DNA of 62,752 bases from NCBI GenBank assembly GCA_035533335.1, contig DATLUC010000027.1, positions 1 to 62,752 on the forward strand. Reading direction: 5' to 3'. A model generated the notes under the pieces. It saw nothing but the letters and a program-made list of their open reading frames with translations. It searched no databases and was not told where the DNA came from. The position numbers and the translations under genes were made by a program. This document shows, piece by piece, positions 23,052 to 31,609 of the stretch; position 1 is the stretch's first letter; each line of letters starts with the position of its first letter. The stretch is from DATKSS01 sp035533335. Its GTDB lineage: Bacteria > Chloroflexota > Dormibacteria > Dormibacterales > Dormibacteraceae.

Positions 23052-23966
23052 CTAAAGGCGCGGAGAAGTGGCCGCGAGACGAGCCTCGATCGCCCGGGCT
23101 ATTTCAGCGGGCAAGCTGTCGACGGCGACCAGGCGATTCAACAGCTCGATCCAGCGCCTGTCCTTGCGCACGGCGTCCCTCATCAGAGCGCATCCGCCTT
23201 CCAGGTCGCCCTTCGCCGCCATGTCGAGCCCGGCCCAGAACTTGAGCTCGACCAGCTCAGGCGCGAGCCGCAACCCCTCGGCTCTCTTCCTGGTGGCCGC
23301 CTCACGGTCGTCGCCCTGCTCCAGGAGGTCCGCCTCGGTGCTGGTGATGTAGGCACGCTTGAGGCGCAGCAGCCGGCGCAGCTCGGCGAGCGGGTCGGGG
23401 GCGTCCTCCACACGAAGGTCGATGACGCGCTCCTCCCACGAGCGACCTGTCGGCGTTCCCGACACGACGAGCATCGCTGCCGATTGCCTGCCCCGGATGT
23501 CTCCGCCCTCCGCCTCCGCGGCTTCGAGGGCGGCCATCATGCGCTCTGCAAGCGGGGCGCTGGTAGACGTGTAGGCCGCGCACATGGCATCCCACACGGT
23601 GTCCCTCTCCATCAGGTTGGCCTGGCAGCTGAAGCCGTCGCCGATCTTGTGACCCGCGGCGGGAATGCATTTGGCGCCGGTGTGGGCCGCGACGTTCCCC
23701 GCCGCGTCGACGATGGCGACCTGGCGGTTCTCGGCGCCGGGGTCGCCGGCCAGGAGCGCCTTCAGGGCCTGCTCGGCGGTGTGGCCGGCCTGCAGCAGAT
23801 CGAGGCCGAGCGGACCGAAGCTCACGTTGACCTGCGACTGCGTGGCCACGGCCCCGATGCCGGAGCGCGCCCATGGAACGACCGGACCGACCTGGAAGTA
23901 GTGCGACTGCACGGCGACGCCAAGCTCGCCCGTGCCCGGGTCGCGTGCCACTATCGAGTACGTCAT
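23052..23966 (-). CDS. DUF1028 protein with C-terminal helical domain
   Basis: A 304-residue protein. Residues 1-215 are DUF1028, an Ntn-hydrolase-like fold of unknown activity: YSIVARDPGTGELGVAVQS, GAVATQSQVN, NLMERDTVWDAM. The remaining 90 residues are a TPR-like helical segment. It is divergent from the deazaflavin oxidoreductase gene with 23 bases between starts. Confidence 0.85.
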   Translation of the reverse strand: MTYSIVARDPGTGELGVAVQSHYFQVGPVVPWARSGIGAVATQSQVNVSFGPLGLDLLQAGHTAEQALKALLAGDPGAENRQVAIVDAAGNVAAHTGAKCIPAAGHKIGDGFSCQANLMERDTVWDAMCAAYTSTSAPLAERMMAALEAAEAEGGDIRGRQSAAMLVVSGTPTGRSWEERVIDLRVEDAPDPLAELRRLLRLKRAYITSTEADLLEQGDDREAATRKRAEGLRLAPELVELKFWAGLDMAAKGDLEGGCALMRDAVRKDRRWIELLNRLVAVDSLPAEIARAIEARLAATSPRL

Positions 23967-23989
23967 CGGCCCGGGTATCGTAAGCCGCC

Positions 23990-24436
23990 TTGGCGTACTA
24001 CCGAAAGCCGGACTGGTTCACGAACCACGTGTTCAACCCTGCCGTGGCGCTGATGACGCGAGCGGGCATCAGCGTGTGGGGCTCCCGCGTGCTGCGCGTG
24101 CGCGGCCGCAAATCCGGGGAGTGGCACAGCCAGCCCGTGAACCTGTTGACCTTCGAGGGCCGCCAGTACCTGGTCGCGCCACGAGGGCTTACCCAGTGGG
24201 TCCGCAACGTCCGGGTCGCCGGCGGCGGCGAGCTCTGGCTCGGCAAGAAAGCTCAGCCTTTCAAGGCCGTCGAGATTGCGGACGACCAGAAGGTCCCGCT
24301 GCTGCGCGCTTACCTCAAGCGGTGGAAGGCCGAGGTCGGGGTCTTCTTTCGAGGCGTCGGCGCGGACTCGGCCGAGTCGGAGCTGCGACGGATCGCACCG
24401 GACCACCCGGTCTTCCGGATCGAGCCGCTGCCCTAG
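23990..24436 (+). CDS. Deazaflavin(F420)-dependent nitroreductase-family protein
   Basis: A 148-residue Ddn/Rv1155-like split-barrel protein. VLRVRGRKSGEWHSQPVNLL and YLVAPRGLTQWVRNVR match the F420-binding pattern. The TTG at 23990 gives the family-standard N-terminus (MAYYRKPDWFTN). TATCGT at 23975-23980 is a candidate -10. Implies the organism makes or uses cofactor F420, seen mainly in actinobacteria and some Chloroflexota. Confidence 0.84.
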   Translation: MAYYRKPDWFTNHVFNPAVALMTRAGISVWGSRVLRVRGRKSGEWHSQPVNLLTFEGRQYLVAPRGLTQWVRNVRVAGGGELWLGKKAQPFKAVEIADDQKVPLLRAYLKRWKAEVGVFFRGVGADSAESELRRIAPDHPVFRIEPLP

Positions 24437-24443
24437 CCCCGAC

Positions 24444-25325
24444 CTAGCCCTGGTATTTCGGTTCGCGGGGTTTGCCGGCGCGCCAGCGCTCGATCCACGT
24501 GCCCTGGATGTCAGGCTGGCTGGGCTGCGCCGCCAGGGCGCGCACCGCTTTCTCCACGCGCCCGGTGAACTCGCGTGAGCCCTCTTTCAGCTCCGGCGCC
24601 ATCGGCTTGCCGATCCGCACTCGCGCGGGGCCGGGCAGGGGCAGCTTCTGGCCGCGCGGCATGATCTGGTAAGCGCCGCGGATGTGGACCGGCACCACGG
24701 GAGTGCCCGTTTCGTTGGCCAGGAAGCCGACACCAGGCTTGAACTCCTGGATCCGGCCGTCAGGCGATCGGCTGCCTTCGGGAAACAGCACCAGGTTCCA
24801 GCCCGACTTCAGCAGCACGCTGGAGCTGTGCAGCTGGGCCTGTGCCCCGCCCGTGCGGGAGAACGGAAACGTGTTCAGAAACAGACTCACCAGGTTGCCG
24901 AGCAGGGGCCGCTTGAACCAGTAGTCCGCAGCCGCAGCGACCACCGTGCGGTCACGGGCGCGGTCGGTCAGCGCGTGGAGGATCAGCGAAGTGTCCGCGT
25001 GGCTCGAGTGGTTGGCGGCGAAGATGACCGGTCGCTCCAGCTCGCGCACCCACTCGCGGCCCTCGACCTTGGGGTGGGCCATCACCTCCGTGAAGGGGAG
25101 CAGCAGGGCGTGCTGGATCAGGTAGCGCAGCGATCGAACGGGCTCCTGGCGCGCCCAGCCGAGGTCGTGCGCGGGAGCCGGCACGACCGCGCCGCGTTCG
25201 GGCCAGGTGTGCGGCCGAGGAGTGTCCCAGTGCCACGCGCGGCGGACTTGCGACACGTCGCCCAGGACATCCTTGACCATCCCCGCAAGGCGGACGGCGC
25301 CGCCATCGCCGGAATACCAGGTCAC
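24444..25325 (-). CDS. 1-acyl-glycerol-3-phosphate acyltransferase (PlsC family)
   Basis: About 293 residues from GTG 25325, which overlaps the upstream stop as GTGA. The acyltransferase motifs are FAANHSSHADTSLI (NHxxxxD) and LVLFPEGSRSPDGR (FPEGxRS), followed by VPVHIRGAYQIMPRG. It transfers acyl chains to a glycerol-phosphate or similar acceptor at the membrane face. It is the last gene of an operon with a fatty-acyl reductase fusion, so it may act on unusual lipids. Confidence 0.85.
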   Translation of the reverse strand: MTWYSGDGGAVRLAGMVKDVLGDVSQVRRAWHWDTPRPHTWPERGAVVPAPAHDLGWARQEPVRSLRYLIQHALLLPFTEVMAHPKVEGREWVRELERPVIFAANHSSHADTSLILHALTDRARDRTVVAAAADYWFKRPLLGNLVSLFLNTFPFSRTGGAQAQLHSSSVLLKSGWNLVLFPEGSRSPDGRIQEFKPGVGFLANETGTPVVPVHIRGAYQIMPRGQKLPLPGPARVRIGKPMAPELKEGSREFTGRVEKAVRALAAQPSQPDIQGTWIERWRAGKPREPKYQG

Positions 25326-26902
25326 GCTTCGACGTCGGCCAGAAGCACCGGCGGCATGCGCAGGTGGGTCACGCTCGGGTACCGGCCGACAGTCTGCTCG
25401 GCCATCTCGAAAGCGTCCTCGAGGGTGGTCGCGCACTTGAAGCCGAGCCGGTGCACGACATCACGGTCACCCCCGACGATGATGATGTCGCCGGCATGCT
25501 CCATGGCGTGCGCGGCCCAGTACCACGCATAGAAGGGGTGCACGCCGTGGTAAGCGTGCGACTTGCGGTACAGCTGGCGGAACCACGGATCTTCCGCGAA
25601 ACGCAGCTCGTACTTCTTCTCGATCTCGAGCGGGTCGGTCGTGTCCGCCAGCACCTCGTCGTAGAAGTCGATGTAGCTGGGGTGCTGGACGGCGTCGAAC
25701 TCATACCGGCACGGGTGGGTGAGGATGAGCACGCCGCCCTTCCGCAGCACCGGCTTGTTGCGGTAGAAGTTGAAGAGATACCCGATCCCCATGCATACGA
25801 CCAGCACAGGGTTCATCGGGGCGTTCACGTTGTAGGGGCCGAGGTAGGGCACGCCGATCGTCACGATGTCGGTCTGGCCCTCGACACGCACGCTGAGCTG
25901 GGCCCGGACCGCTTCAAGGGTCTTGTCGTGCACCGCGTCGACCTGCCCCGCGTGCACAGAGGTGAGCCCGTACGGAGCCCTCATCGCGTGGAAGATGTTG
26001 CGTTTGAACGCGGGCGGCGCGAGATCGGTCATCTGCTTCATGCCCAGGAACATCGCCTGGTCCTGCGCCGTCCAGTCCGTCTCGCGCTTCTGCATGAAGT
26101 TGGCGATCGCGGGAAACGCGTGGTTGTTGACGGTGGTCTCGATGTGGAACACGCGCACCGTGTCCTCGATGAGCTGACCCTGCCGGACGCACGAGTGGTG
26201 GAGCGCAGAGTCCGGCGGGTTCATGTACGAGCGTGAGCCGAGCAGCGTCTTGACGTTGTGATGCGCGCGGATGCCTCTGTACGAGGCGAGACCAGTCGCC
26301 ATCGACTTGTGGCCGCCGTCCATCGGGACCAGCGTCAGGTTGACGTAGACGACCAGGTCCGACTCCGCCGCTCGCTTGTGGAGAGTCACGTCCTCGCCCT
26401 GGGACGTCTTGCCGATGAACACGTTGTTCTCGGGGTCCTCGCCGTCGTGCTGGTAAAGGCGGTCGGGCCAGAACGTGCTGAAGATGCGCTCGCCGACGAT
26501 GTGTCGAATCTCGTCTTCGGTCATGCGCCGGTGCAGTCCGAGCGCCGCGATGATGTGCAAGTCCTCGACCCCTGCCTCGGCCGCCATGTCGATCACCTCT
26601 TCCATGACCAGCTGGCGGACGTCAGGCGCGGCCATCGGCGGAAGCGGCAGCGAGAGGTCGTCGAACGCGATGGTCAGCTTCATGCCGGATCGCAGGAGCG
26701 ATTTGAGCGGGTCGTCCTCGAGAGGTTTGGCGAGAGCCCGCTTGATCGCGCGCTCGGGATGGGCGATGGCGTCGAGGGGGTCTGGGGGATAAACGATTCG
26801 CGAGCCAAGAGGCAGCTTCTCCAGGCGCATCCCCTCGCCGAAGTGGAACAGCACGGGCGGCGTGTTGCGATCGACCTCGATGACGGCACCCGGTCTTGGC
26901 AC
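25322..26902 (-). CDS. LarA-like (lactate racemase N-terminal domain) protein
   Basis: About 526 residues from GTG 26902, whose G is the last base of the upstream TAG; an earlier GTG at 26932 is possible. The DUF2088/LarA-type region has TIAFDDLSLPLPP, IAALGLHRRMTEDEIRHIVG and YVNLTLVPMDGGHKSMATG. True LarA is about 420 residues and uses a nickel-pincer cofactor. No larB/C/E genes are in the window, and this enlarged relative is probably a different racemase or epimerase. Unknown substrate, tightly coupled to the zinc dehydrogenase. Confidence 0.75.
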   Translation of the reverse strand: MPRPGAVIEVDRNTPPVLFHFGEGMRLEKLPLGSRIVYPPDPLDAIAHPERAIKRALAKPLEDDPLKSLLRSGMKLTIAFDDLSLPLPPMAAPDVRQLVMEEVIDMAAEAGVEDLHIIAALGLHRRMTEDEIRHIVGERIFSTFWPDRLYQHDGEDPENNVFIGKTSQGEDVTLHKRAAESDLVVYVNLTLVPMDGGHKSMATGLASYRGIRAHHNVKTLLGSRSYMNPPDSALHHSCVRQGQLIEDTVRVFHIETTVNNHAFPAIANFMQKRETDWTAQDQAMFLGMKQMTDLAPPAFKRNIFHAMRAPYGLTSVHAGQVDAVHDKTLEAVRAQLSVRVEGQTDIVTIGVPYLGPYNVNAPMNPVLVVCMGIGYLFNFYRNKPVLRKGGVLILTHPCRYEFDAVQHPSYIDFYDEVLADTTDPLEIEKKYELRFAEDPWFRQLYRKSHAYHGVHPFYAWYWAAHAMEHAGDIIIVGGDRDVVHRLGFKCATTLEDAFEMAEQTVGRYPSVTHLRMPPVLLADVEA

Positions 26903-28083
26903 TACGCTCTTAATCCTCGCAGGTCGAAACACACCTTCACCGCCCCCAGGCGTCCCGCGCCCATCGCGTAGGCGATCGCGTCGCGATATTCACCCAGGCC
27001 GAAATAGGGACCGGTGAGCTGCTCGAGGTGCAGCTCGGGCGCGGCTTCGAGAGCGAGCTCGAACGTGCGCCGCCCCTTCTTCTTGGGCTCGGCGCCATAC
27101 GCGTACGCGCCCATCACGGTGAGCTCACGCTGCCAGATCGGCGCCCAATCGACCTTCTCCTCGCCAGGCATGCCGACCGCGACGACCGTGCCCCCCTCCC
27201 GAGTGAAGCGCACCGCGTCGTTCAGACTGCTGGCGCTGCCCACGCAGTCGAACGTGATGTCGGCGCCGCCCAGCAGCAGCGACCGGTTCATCCCTTCGAG
27301 CCGCCGTGCGGCGGTGGCAAACCGCACCCGCTGGAACACGTCGGCGGGCGCGACGACCTGGTCCGCGCCCAGCTTGCGCGCGAGGTCACGCTGGGTCGGG
27401 TGCTTGGCGATCGCGATCAACCGCTTGGGTGGCGTGAAGAGCTTGATCGCGGCGATGGTCAGAAGTCCGATGGTCCCTGCGCCTGAGACCACGACGACGT
27501 CGTTCTTGGTCACGCCGCCACGCAGCGCCGCGTGCACACAGCAAGCGAGCGGCTCGATGAGCACGGCGGCCTCGTCGGTCAGGGTCGTCGGGACGGCGTG
27601 CAGCTGGCTTGGATGAGCAACCAGGACCTCGCCCCATCCACCGCCCGTGTCCGCACAGTAGCCGGTCTGCAGTCCGACCTCGATCGGTCCCTCGGTGACG
27701 TTGTAACAGAGGCCCGGTCTACCTTCGGCGCAGCGCGGGCACGGCGGCTCGATACCGCGGACCTTGCAGCCCAGAGCCGGCTCGACCACGACACGCGATC
27801 CGTCGTCGAGCGTGCCCACCACCTCGTGCCCCGGCACGAACGGGTAGCTGGTGAGCGGGTCGAGGTACAGCGATGCGTGCCCGCCGATCGCGGCCAGGTC
27901 CGAGCCGCAGATTCCGCTGAGGGTGGGCATGACGCGGACCCAGCCGGCGGCCGGGAGCAAAGGCTCGGAAACGTCGCCCAGCTTCAGCATCGAGAGGGCG
28001 CTGGTCGCCACGTCGGGGCGACCGCCGGCGGCCTTGACGATGGCGAAGGACGGGATCGATCGGACGAACTGGAGGGCTAGCGT
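26902..28083 (-). CDS. Zinc-dependent alcohol dehydrogenase, possible ACG start
   Basis: About 393 residues. Medium-chain dehydrogenase motifs: SGICGSDLAAIGGH (catalytic zinc), PFVPGHEVVGTL, four-cysteine structural zinc site around CPRCAEGRPGLC, and VVVSGAGTIGLLT for NAD(P). The expected N-terminal strand (LALQFVRSIPSFAIVKAAG) continues upstream of every ATG/GTG/TTG; the first of these is GTG 28011. An ACG at 28083-28081 stands seven bases after GGGAGG and gives the expected length. Either ACG is used or a base is wrong. The gene overlaps the reductase gene's stop. Confidence 0.83.
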   Translation of the reverse strand, partial: TLALQFVRSIPSFAIVKAAGGRPDVATSALSMLKLGDVSEPLLPAAGWVRVMPTLSGICGSDLAAIGGHASLYLDPLTSYPFVPGHEVVGTLDDGSRVVVEPALGCKVRGIEPPCPRCAEGRPGLCYNVTEGPIEVGLQTGYCADTGGGWGEVLVAHPSQLHAVPTTLTDEAAVLIEPLACCVHAALRGGVTKNDVVVVSGAGTIGLLTIAAIKLFTPPKRLIAIAKHPTQRDLARKLGADQVVAPADVFQRVRFATAARRLEGMNRSLLLGGADITFDCVGSASSLNDAVRFTREGGTVVAVGMPGEEKVDWAPIWQRELTVMGAYAYGAEPKKKGRRTFELALEAAPELHLEQLTGPYFGLGEYRDAIAYAMGAGRLGAVKVCFDLRGLRA

Positions 28084-30437
28084 CGGACTGCCTCCCGGTA
28101 CTCCGGCGAGCGTGGGTCGGGCATGGGCAGCCGCCAGTTCCCCGGCGCCATCTTCCAGCGCTCGACGCGCCAGCCGCGCTGCCCGGCGACCTGGGACAGG
28201 CGCGCATCGGGGTTGACGGCGACGGGCGTGGCCACGAGCTCCATCATCGGCAGGTCGGAGAGGGAGTCGGCATAGGCGAAGCTCTCGGACAGGACGATCC
28301 CGTTCTTCTTGGCGTATTCCTCCAGCAGCGTACCCCGGGCCTCCCCGGCGGGAGGCGGCGCCTGAAGGTCTCCCGTCAGCCGCCCTTCCTTGACGAGGAG
28401 ATGCGCGCAGTCGACCTCCACGTCGAGCAGCTCGGCCAGCGGCTCGACCACCACGTCCAGCGCTCCGGTCAGCAGCAGGACTCGATGACCCGCGCGCTTG
28501 TGCTCGCGGATCCGGCGCATGCCTTCCGGGTAGATGCGGCGAAGGGTCACCGCATCGAGCGCCTCGCGCCCAAGCTGCTTCATCACGTCGTACTCGAGCC
28601 CGTTGTACTCGCGATAGAAGCTGCGCTGGAACTCGGCGCGTGAGCGCCGCTCGAGGTAAAGCCAACGCGGCGCCTCGCGCAGCATCTGCGCCATGAACGA
28701 CGGCCAGTCTTCGAGCGGCTGCGCGCGCAGGCGCATCCACAGGAAATACTCCACCACGTTCGTCTCGACCAGCGTTCCGTCGACGTCGAACACCGCGAGC
28801 ACATCCGAGCGACCCTTGCGCCGGTCGATCGCGGCGCGAACCGAGCTCGATTCACCCTTGGCTGCGGTGCTCCCGGTCGGCTGCTTGCCCTTGCGGGCGA
28901 CCGTCTCCGCCCGTGACATGCGTACGACCGTCGGAAAGTGGACGTCCTGGAAATAGTGCTCCCAGTCGTAAAGGGCGGGGTCGAACGGGAACGTCTTGCG
29001 CTCGTCTTCGGGCACCCTGTCCCAGATCGCGGTCACGTTGCGGGTGTCGAAGATGCAGTCGACCTCGGTGTACACGCCGTAGAGCTGGATCAGGTTGACC
29101 CCTCTGTCGAGGCGCTCCTTTTCCGCGTTGAGGTCGTCGGAGAGCTGCGCCACGCTGGCGCCCAGCGGCAGTCGCTCGATCACCCATTGGGCTGCCTCTA
29201 CGAATCGCAGCGCGGTCCGCGCGCGGGTGGCCAGCTCGCCCCGAGTCGGGTACGTCCAGGTCGGCGTCCCAATCGCCTGGCCGTAGCGGTCCCGCAGCGG
29301 ATTCTTGGCGAAGTACTTGCTCGCCTCGTCGGTCATGGTGCGGAAACGCAGCGGGTTCCGGCTCCCCGACGCGGCGTGATAGACGCGTGCCTTGGAGTCA
29401 GGAGGCGGGTTGGCCGCCACGGCCAGCACGGTGTTGACGACGAAGTCCGCCGGAATGATGTCGAGCAACGAGTCCGGCAGGCCCGAGAAATCGCGGAGGA
29501 TCCCGCGACCGAAAGCGAGAATGAGCGGCTCCGCCATTCGGAAGCCCTCGAGCCACCCCGGGAAAGGCTCTGCCAGCGCGCTTTCGATGATCGACGGCCT
29601 CACGATCGACAGCGGGATTTCTCCGTGCAGCTCGACGACAGCGTGTTCCGCCATCGCCTTGGTGAACGAGTAGATGTCGGAGAAGCCCATCGCATTGGCG
29701 TGCACGCGCCCACGTTCGATCAGGCGGTCCTTGACCCACCTGTCCCTGAGGCGTTCGGTCGCGCGCGCGACGGCCGGAGTACCGGCAGGGCCCATGCGCG
29801 ATCGCGCCTCGCGCCGAAGGCGGTTGAGCACCTCGGGCTGCCGCGACTCCTCTTCAACCGGGCCGCGGAGATTGGCCAGCACGGCAGCTTCGTGGCGCCA
29901 GTTCAAGCCGGGGTCCAAAGGCGCCTCTTCGCGCACGAGCCCGCGCAGCATCCCGCCCACGTAGGCGGTCGAGATGTGGACCAGGTGCGGCAGTGCGCCG
30001 GTGGCCTTCAGCGCTTCGACCATCCGAGCGGCGCCGAGCAGGTTGGTCTGCGCGGAAAGGTCCGCGGGGTTGTCGAACTCGACCGCGGCGGCCGAGTGGA
30101 TGACGACGTCGCAGGAGCGCAGCTGCTCCCGTCCCCTGTCGCTGAGCCCAAGGCCGTCTCGGCCGAGGTCGATCTCGACTACGGCGAGCTTCGCTTTGAC
30201 CAGCTGCGCGAAGGCCTCCTCGCCCAGTTCCTCTTTCAGCCGCTTGAACGCCGGGCTGGTGAGGACCTCGCGCTCGAGCCGCTCCAGCGCAGGCCTGCGG
30301 GCGCTGGAGCGGATCGCGAGATTGATGCGCGCGATTCCCGGGATCGAGCGCAGGCACTTCTCGACGATCGACTTGCCGAGGAAGCCGGTGCTGCCGGTGA
30401 CCAGGATGGTCTTGCCCTTGAGGGCGTCGGCGATCAC
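28077..30437 (-). CDS. Fatty-acyl-CoA reductase / HAD phosphatase fusion
   Basis: A 786-residue two-part enzyme. Residues about 8-400 are an extended SDR of the male-sterility/thioester-reductase type: ILVTGSTGFLGKSIVEK (NADPH), VIHSAAAVEF, HISTAYVGG and DIYSFTKAMAEH (catalytic Tyr-Lys). Residues about 560-770 are a HAD-IB phosphatase: VFDVDGTLVETNVVEYF, LLLTGALDVVVEP, YADSLSDLPMM. Such fusions reduce acyl-CoA to fatty alcohol/aldehyde and may remove a lipid phosphate. It leads an operon with zinc dehydrogenase, LarA-like protein and PlsC, suggesting unusual membrane or storage lipids. Confidence 0.83.
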   Translation of the reverse strand: MIADALKGKTILVTGSTGFLGKSIVEKCLRSIPGIARINLAIRSSARRPALERLEREVLTSPAFKRLKEELGEEAFAQLVKAKLAVVEIDLGRDGLGLSDRGREQLRSCDVVIHSAAAVEFDNPADLSAQTNLLGAARMVEALKATGALPHLVHISTAYVGGMLRGLVREEAPLDPGLNWRHEAAVLANLRGPVEEESRQPEVLNRLRREARSRMGPAGTPAVARATERLRDRWVKDRLIERGRVHANAMGFSDIYSFTKAMAEHAVVELHGEIPLSIVRPSIIESALAEPFPGWLEGFRMAEPLILAFGRGILRDFSGLPDSLLDIIPADFVVNTVLAVAANPPPDSKARVYHAASGSRNPLRFRTMTDEASKYFAKNPLRDRYGQAIGTPTWTYPTRGELATRARTALRFVEAAQWVIERLPLGASVAQLSDDLNAEKERLDRGVNLIQLYGVYTEVDCIFDTRNVTAIWDRVPEDERKTFPFDPALYDWEHYFQDVHFPTVVRMSRAETVARKGKQPTGSTAAKGESSSVRAAIDRRKGRSDVLAVFDVDGTLVETNVVEYFLWMRLRAQPLEDWPSFMAQMLREAPRWLYLERRSRAEFQRSFYREYNGLEYDVMKQLGREALDAVTLRRIYPEGMRRIREHKRAGHRVLLLTGALDVVVEPLAELLDVEVDCAHLLVKEGRLTGDLQAPPPAGEARGTLLEEYAKKNGIVLSESFAYADSLSDLPMMELVATPVAVNPDARLSQVAGQRGWRVERWKMAPGNWRLPMPDPRSPEYREAVRR

Positions 30438-30460
30438 GTCCGATTGATTCTAGGGTGAGG

Positions 30461-31534
30461 CTACGCCTGGGCTCCGTGGTCGACATGCGGAATCGTCACT
30501 GGAGGCGACGCATTCGCATCGGTCCAGCCGAGGTTCGTCCTCACCGTGACCCAGAACCAGTAGCTGAGCCCGCGCCCGCCATGGAAGACCTCCGACGTTG
30601 CGCCCGTGCCACCGTTGACGACCCGCATCGAGCCGTCCGGGCCGACGGCGTACACGACGTACAGGTTGCCCGATCCCGGGCTCGACCACGTCACGTCGAT
30701 CGCGGTCGTGTCGTTGGCGTCTGGCGCGGCGTTGACGCTTACGTGGGGGATCGGGATCGAGGCAAATCGCGGCGAACCGCCGAGCCACAAATCGCCGAGG
30801 TCTTTCGTGTAGGGGTCAGGGGTCGAGGCGGTCCATCCATACGGATCGACCGGACCGTCGCCGTTGACGTAGTACACGCCGAAATGCAGATGAGGGCCGG
30901 TTGCCGTCCCTGTCATGCCCGAGATGCCGATGACCTGGCCGCGGCTCACCCACTGCCCCTTGGAGACGTTGATCTGCGAGAGGTGGCCGTAGTAGGTCAG
31001 CAGGCCGTTGCCGTGGTTGATCTCCACCGTCAGCCCGCTGAGACAGCTGTGGCAGCTCGGAACGGCCCAGTTGGCCAGCATCACCTGGCCGCCGGCGGCC
31101 GCTGCGACCGGCTCGTAATTCAGGCCGTAGTCGTAGCCGTCGTGGCCCTCGTAATACAGGTAGTCGTGCTGGCCGGGGGTTTGGGCAAAGCCTTCCGTGA
31201 AAGTGGGGTCAGGTCCGCCGACGGCGGCCGAGGCGACCACGCCGTCGTAGCGGCACACCTTGCCGTGCGAGCCGTAGTTGGGGCCGCAGTGGTCGAAGAT
31301 CGAGGTGATGTAGTGCGGACCGATGAACGGCAAGGTCAGGAACGCCCCGGGGGCCGGTGGGGTTCCGATGTTGCCCGCACCGTCCTCGATCGGTCCGTAC
31401 GACATCTGGCTGGGGTAGCTCCAGCGGTAGTACTTGCCCGGCTTCTGCCCAGGCGGCAGCGCCGTGGAGGCCTGCACGGGAACGCCGTGCAGCAAGACGG
31501 ACAAGAGGGTCACGATCAGAACAACTACCCGCAT
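30461..31534 (-). CDS. Secreted M23-family metallopeptidase
   Basis: About 357 residues from ATG 31534, which begins a clear signal peptide (RVVVLIVTLLSVLLHG...VQA); ATGs at 31576 and 31609 would add a charged head. The LytM/M23 zinc motifs are HDGYDYG, YYGHLS and GPHLHFGVY. The last 90 residues look like a fibronectin-III-like beta domain. Likely peptidoglycan hydrolase or a cell-surface scaffold. Divergent from an oxidoreductase gene. Confidence 0.85.
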   Translation of the reverse strand: MRVVVLIVTLLSVLLHGVPVQASTALPPGQKPGKYYRWSYPSQMSYGPIEDGAGNIGTPPAPGAFLTLPFIGPHYITSIFDHCGPNYGSHGKVCRYDGVVASAAVGGPDPTFTEGFAQTPGQHDYLYYEGHDGYDYGLNYEPVAAAAGGQVMLANWAVPSCHSCLSGLTVEINHGNGLLTYYGHLSQINVSKGQWVSRGQVIGISGMTGTATGPHLHFGVYYVNGDGPVDPYGWTASTPDPYTKDLGDLWLGGSPRFASIPIPHVSVNAAPDANDTTAIDVTWSSPGSGNLYVVYAVGPDGSMRVVNGGTGATSEVFHGGRGLSYWFWVTVRTNLGWTDANASPPVTIPHVDHGAQA

Positions 31535-31597
31535 AGGCCTTTGAACGGAGAAGTCAGAGCTTACGTTGCGCGCCATGCGGCTCGGCTGGGTTTTGGT

Positions 31598-31603
31598 TAA
31601 GTT
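31598..31603 (+). promoter_or_regulatory. -10-like hexamer for a leaderless mRNA
   Basis: TAAGTT ends seven bases before ATG 31610, so the predicted transcription start is the A of the start codon. No ribosome-binding site is present. Confidence 0.45.
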
Positions 31604-31609
31604 TCGCAA

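Noticed and set aside
28938..30458. 506-codon plus-strand frame
   Set aside because: Antisense of the acyl reductase/HAD gene; Arg/Val/His-rich composition without any domain.
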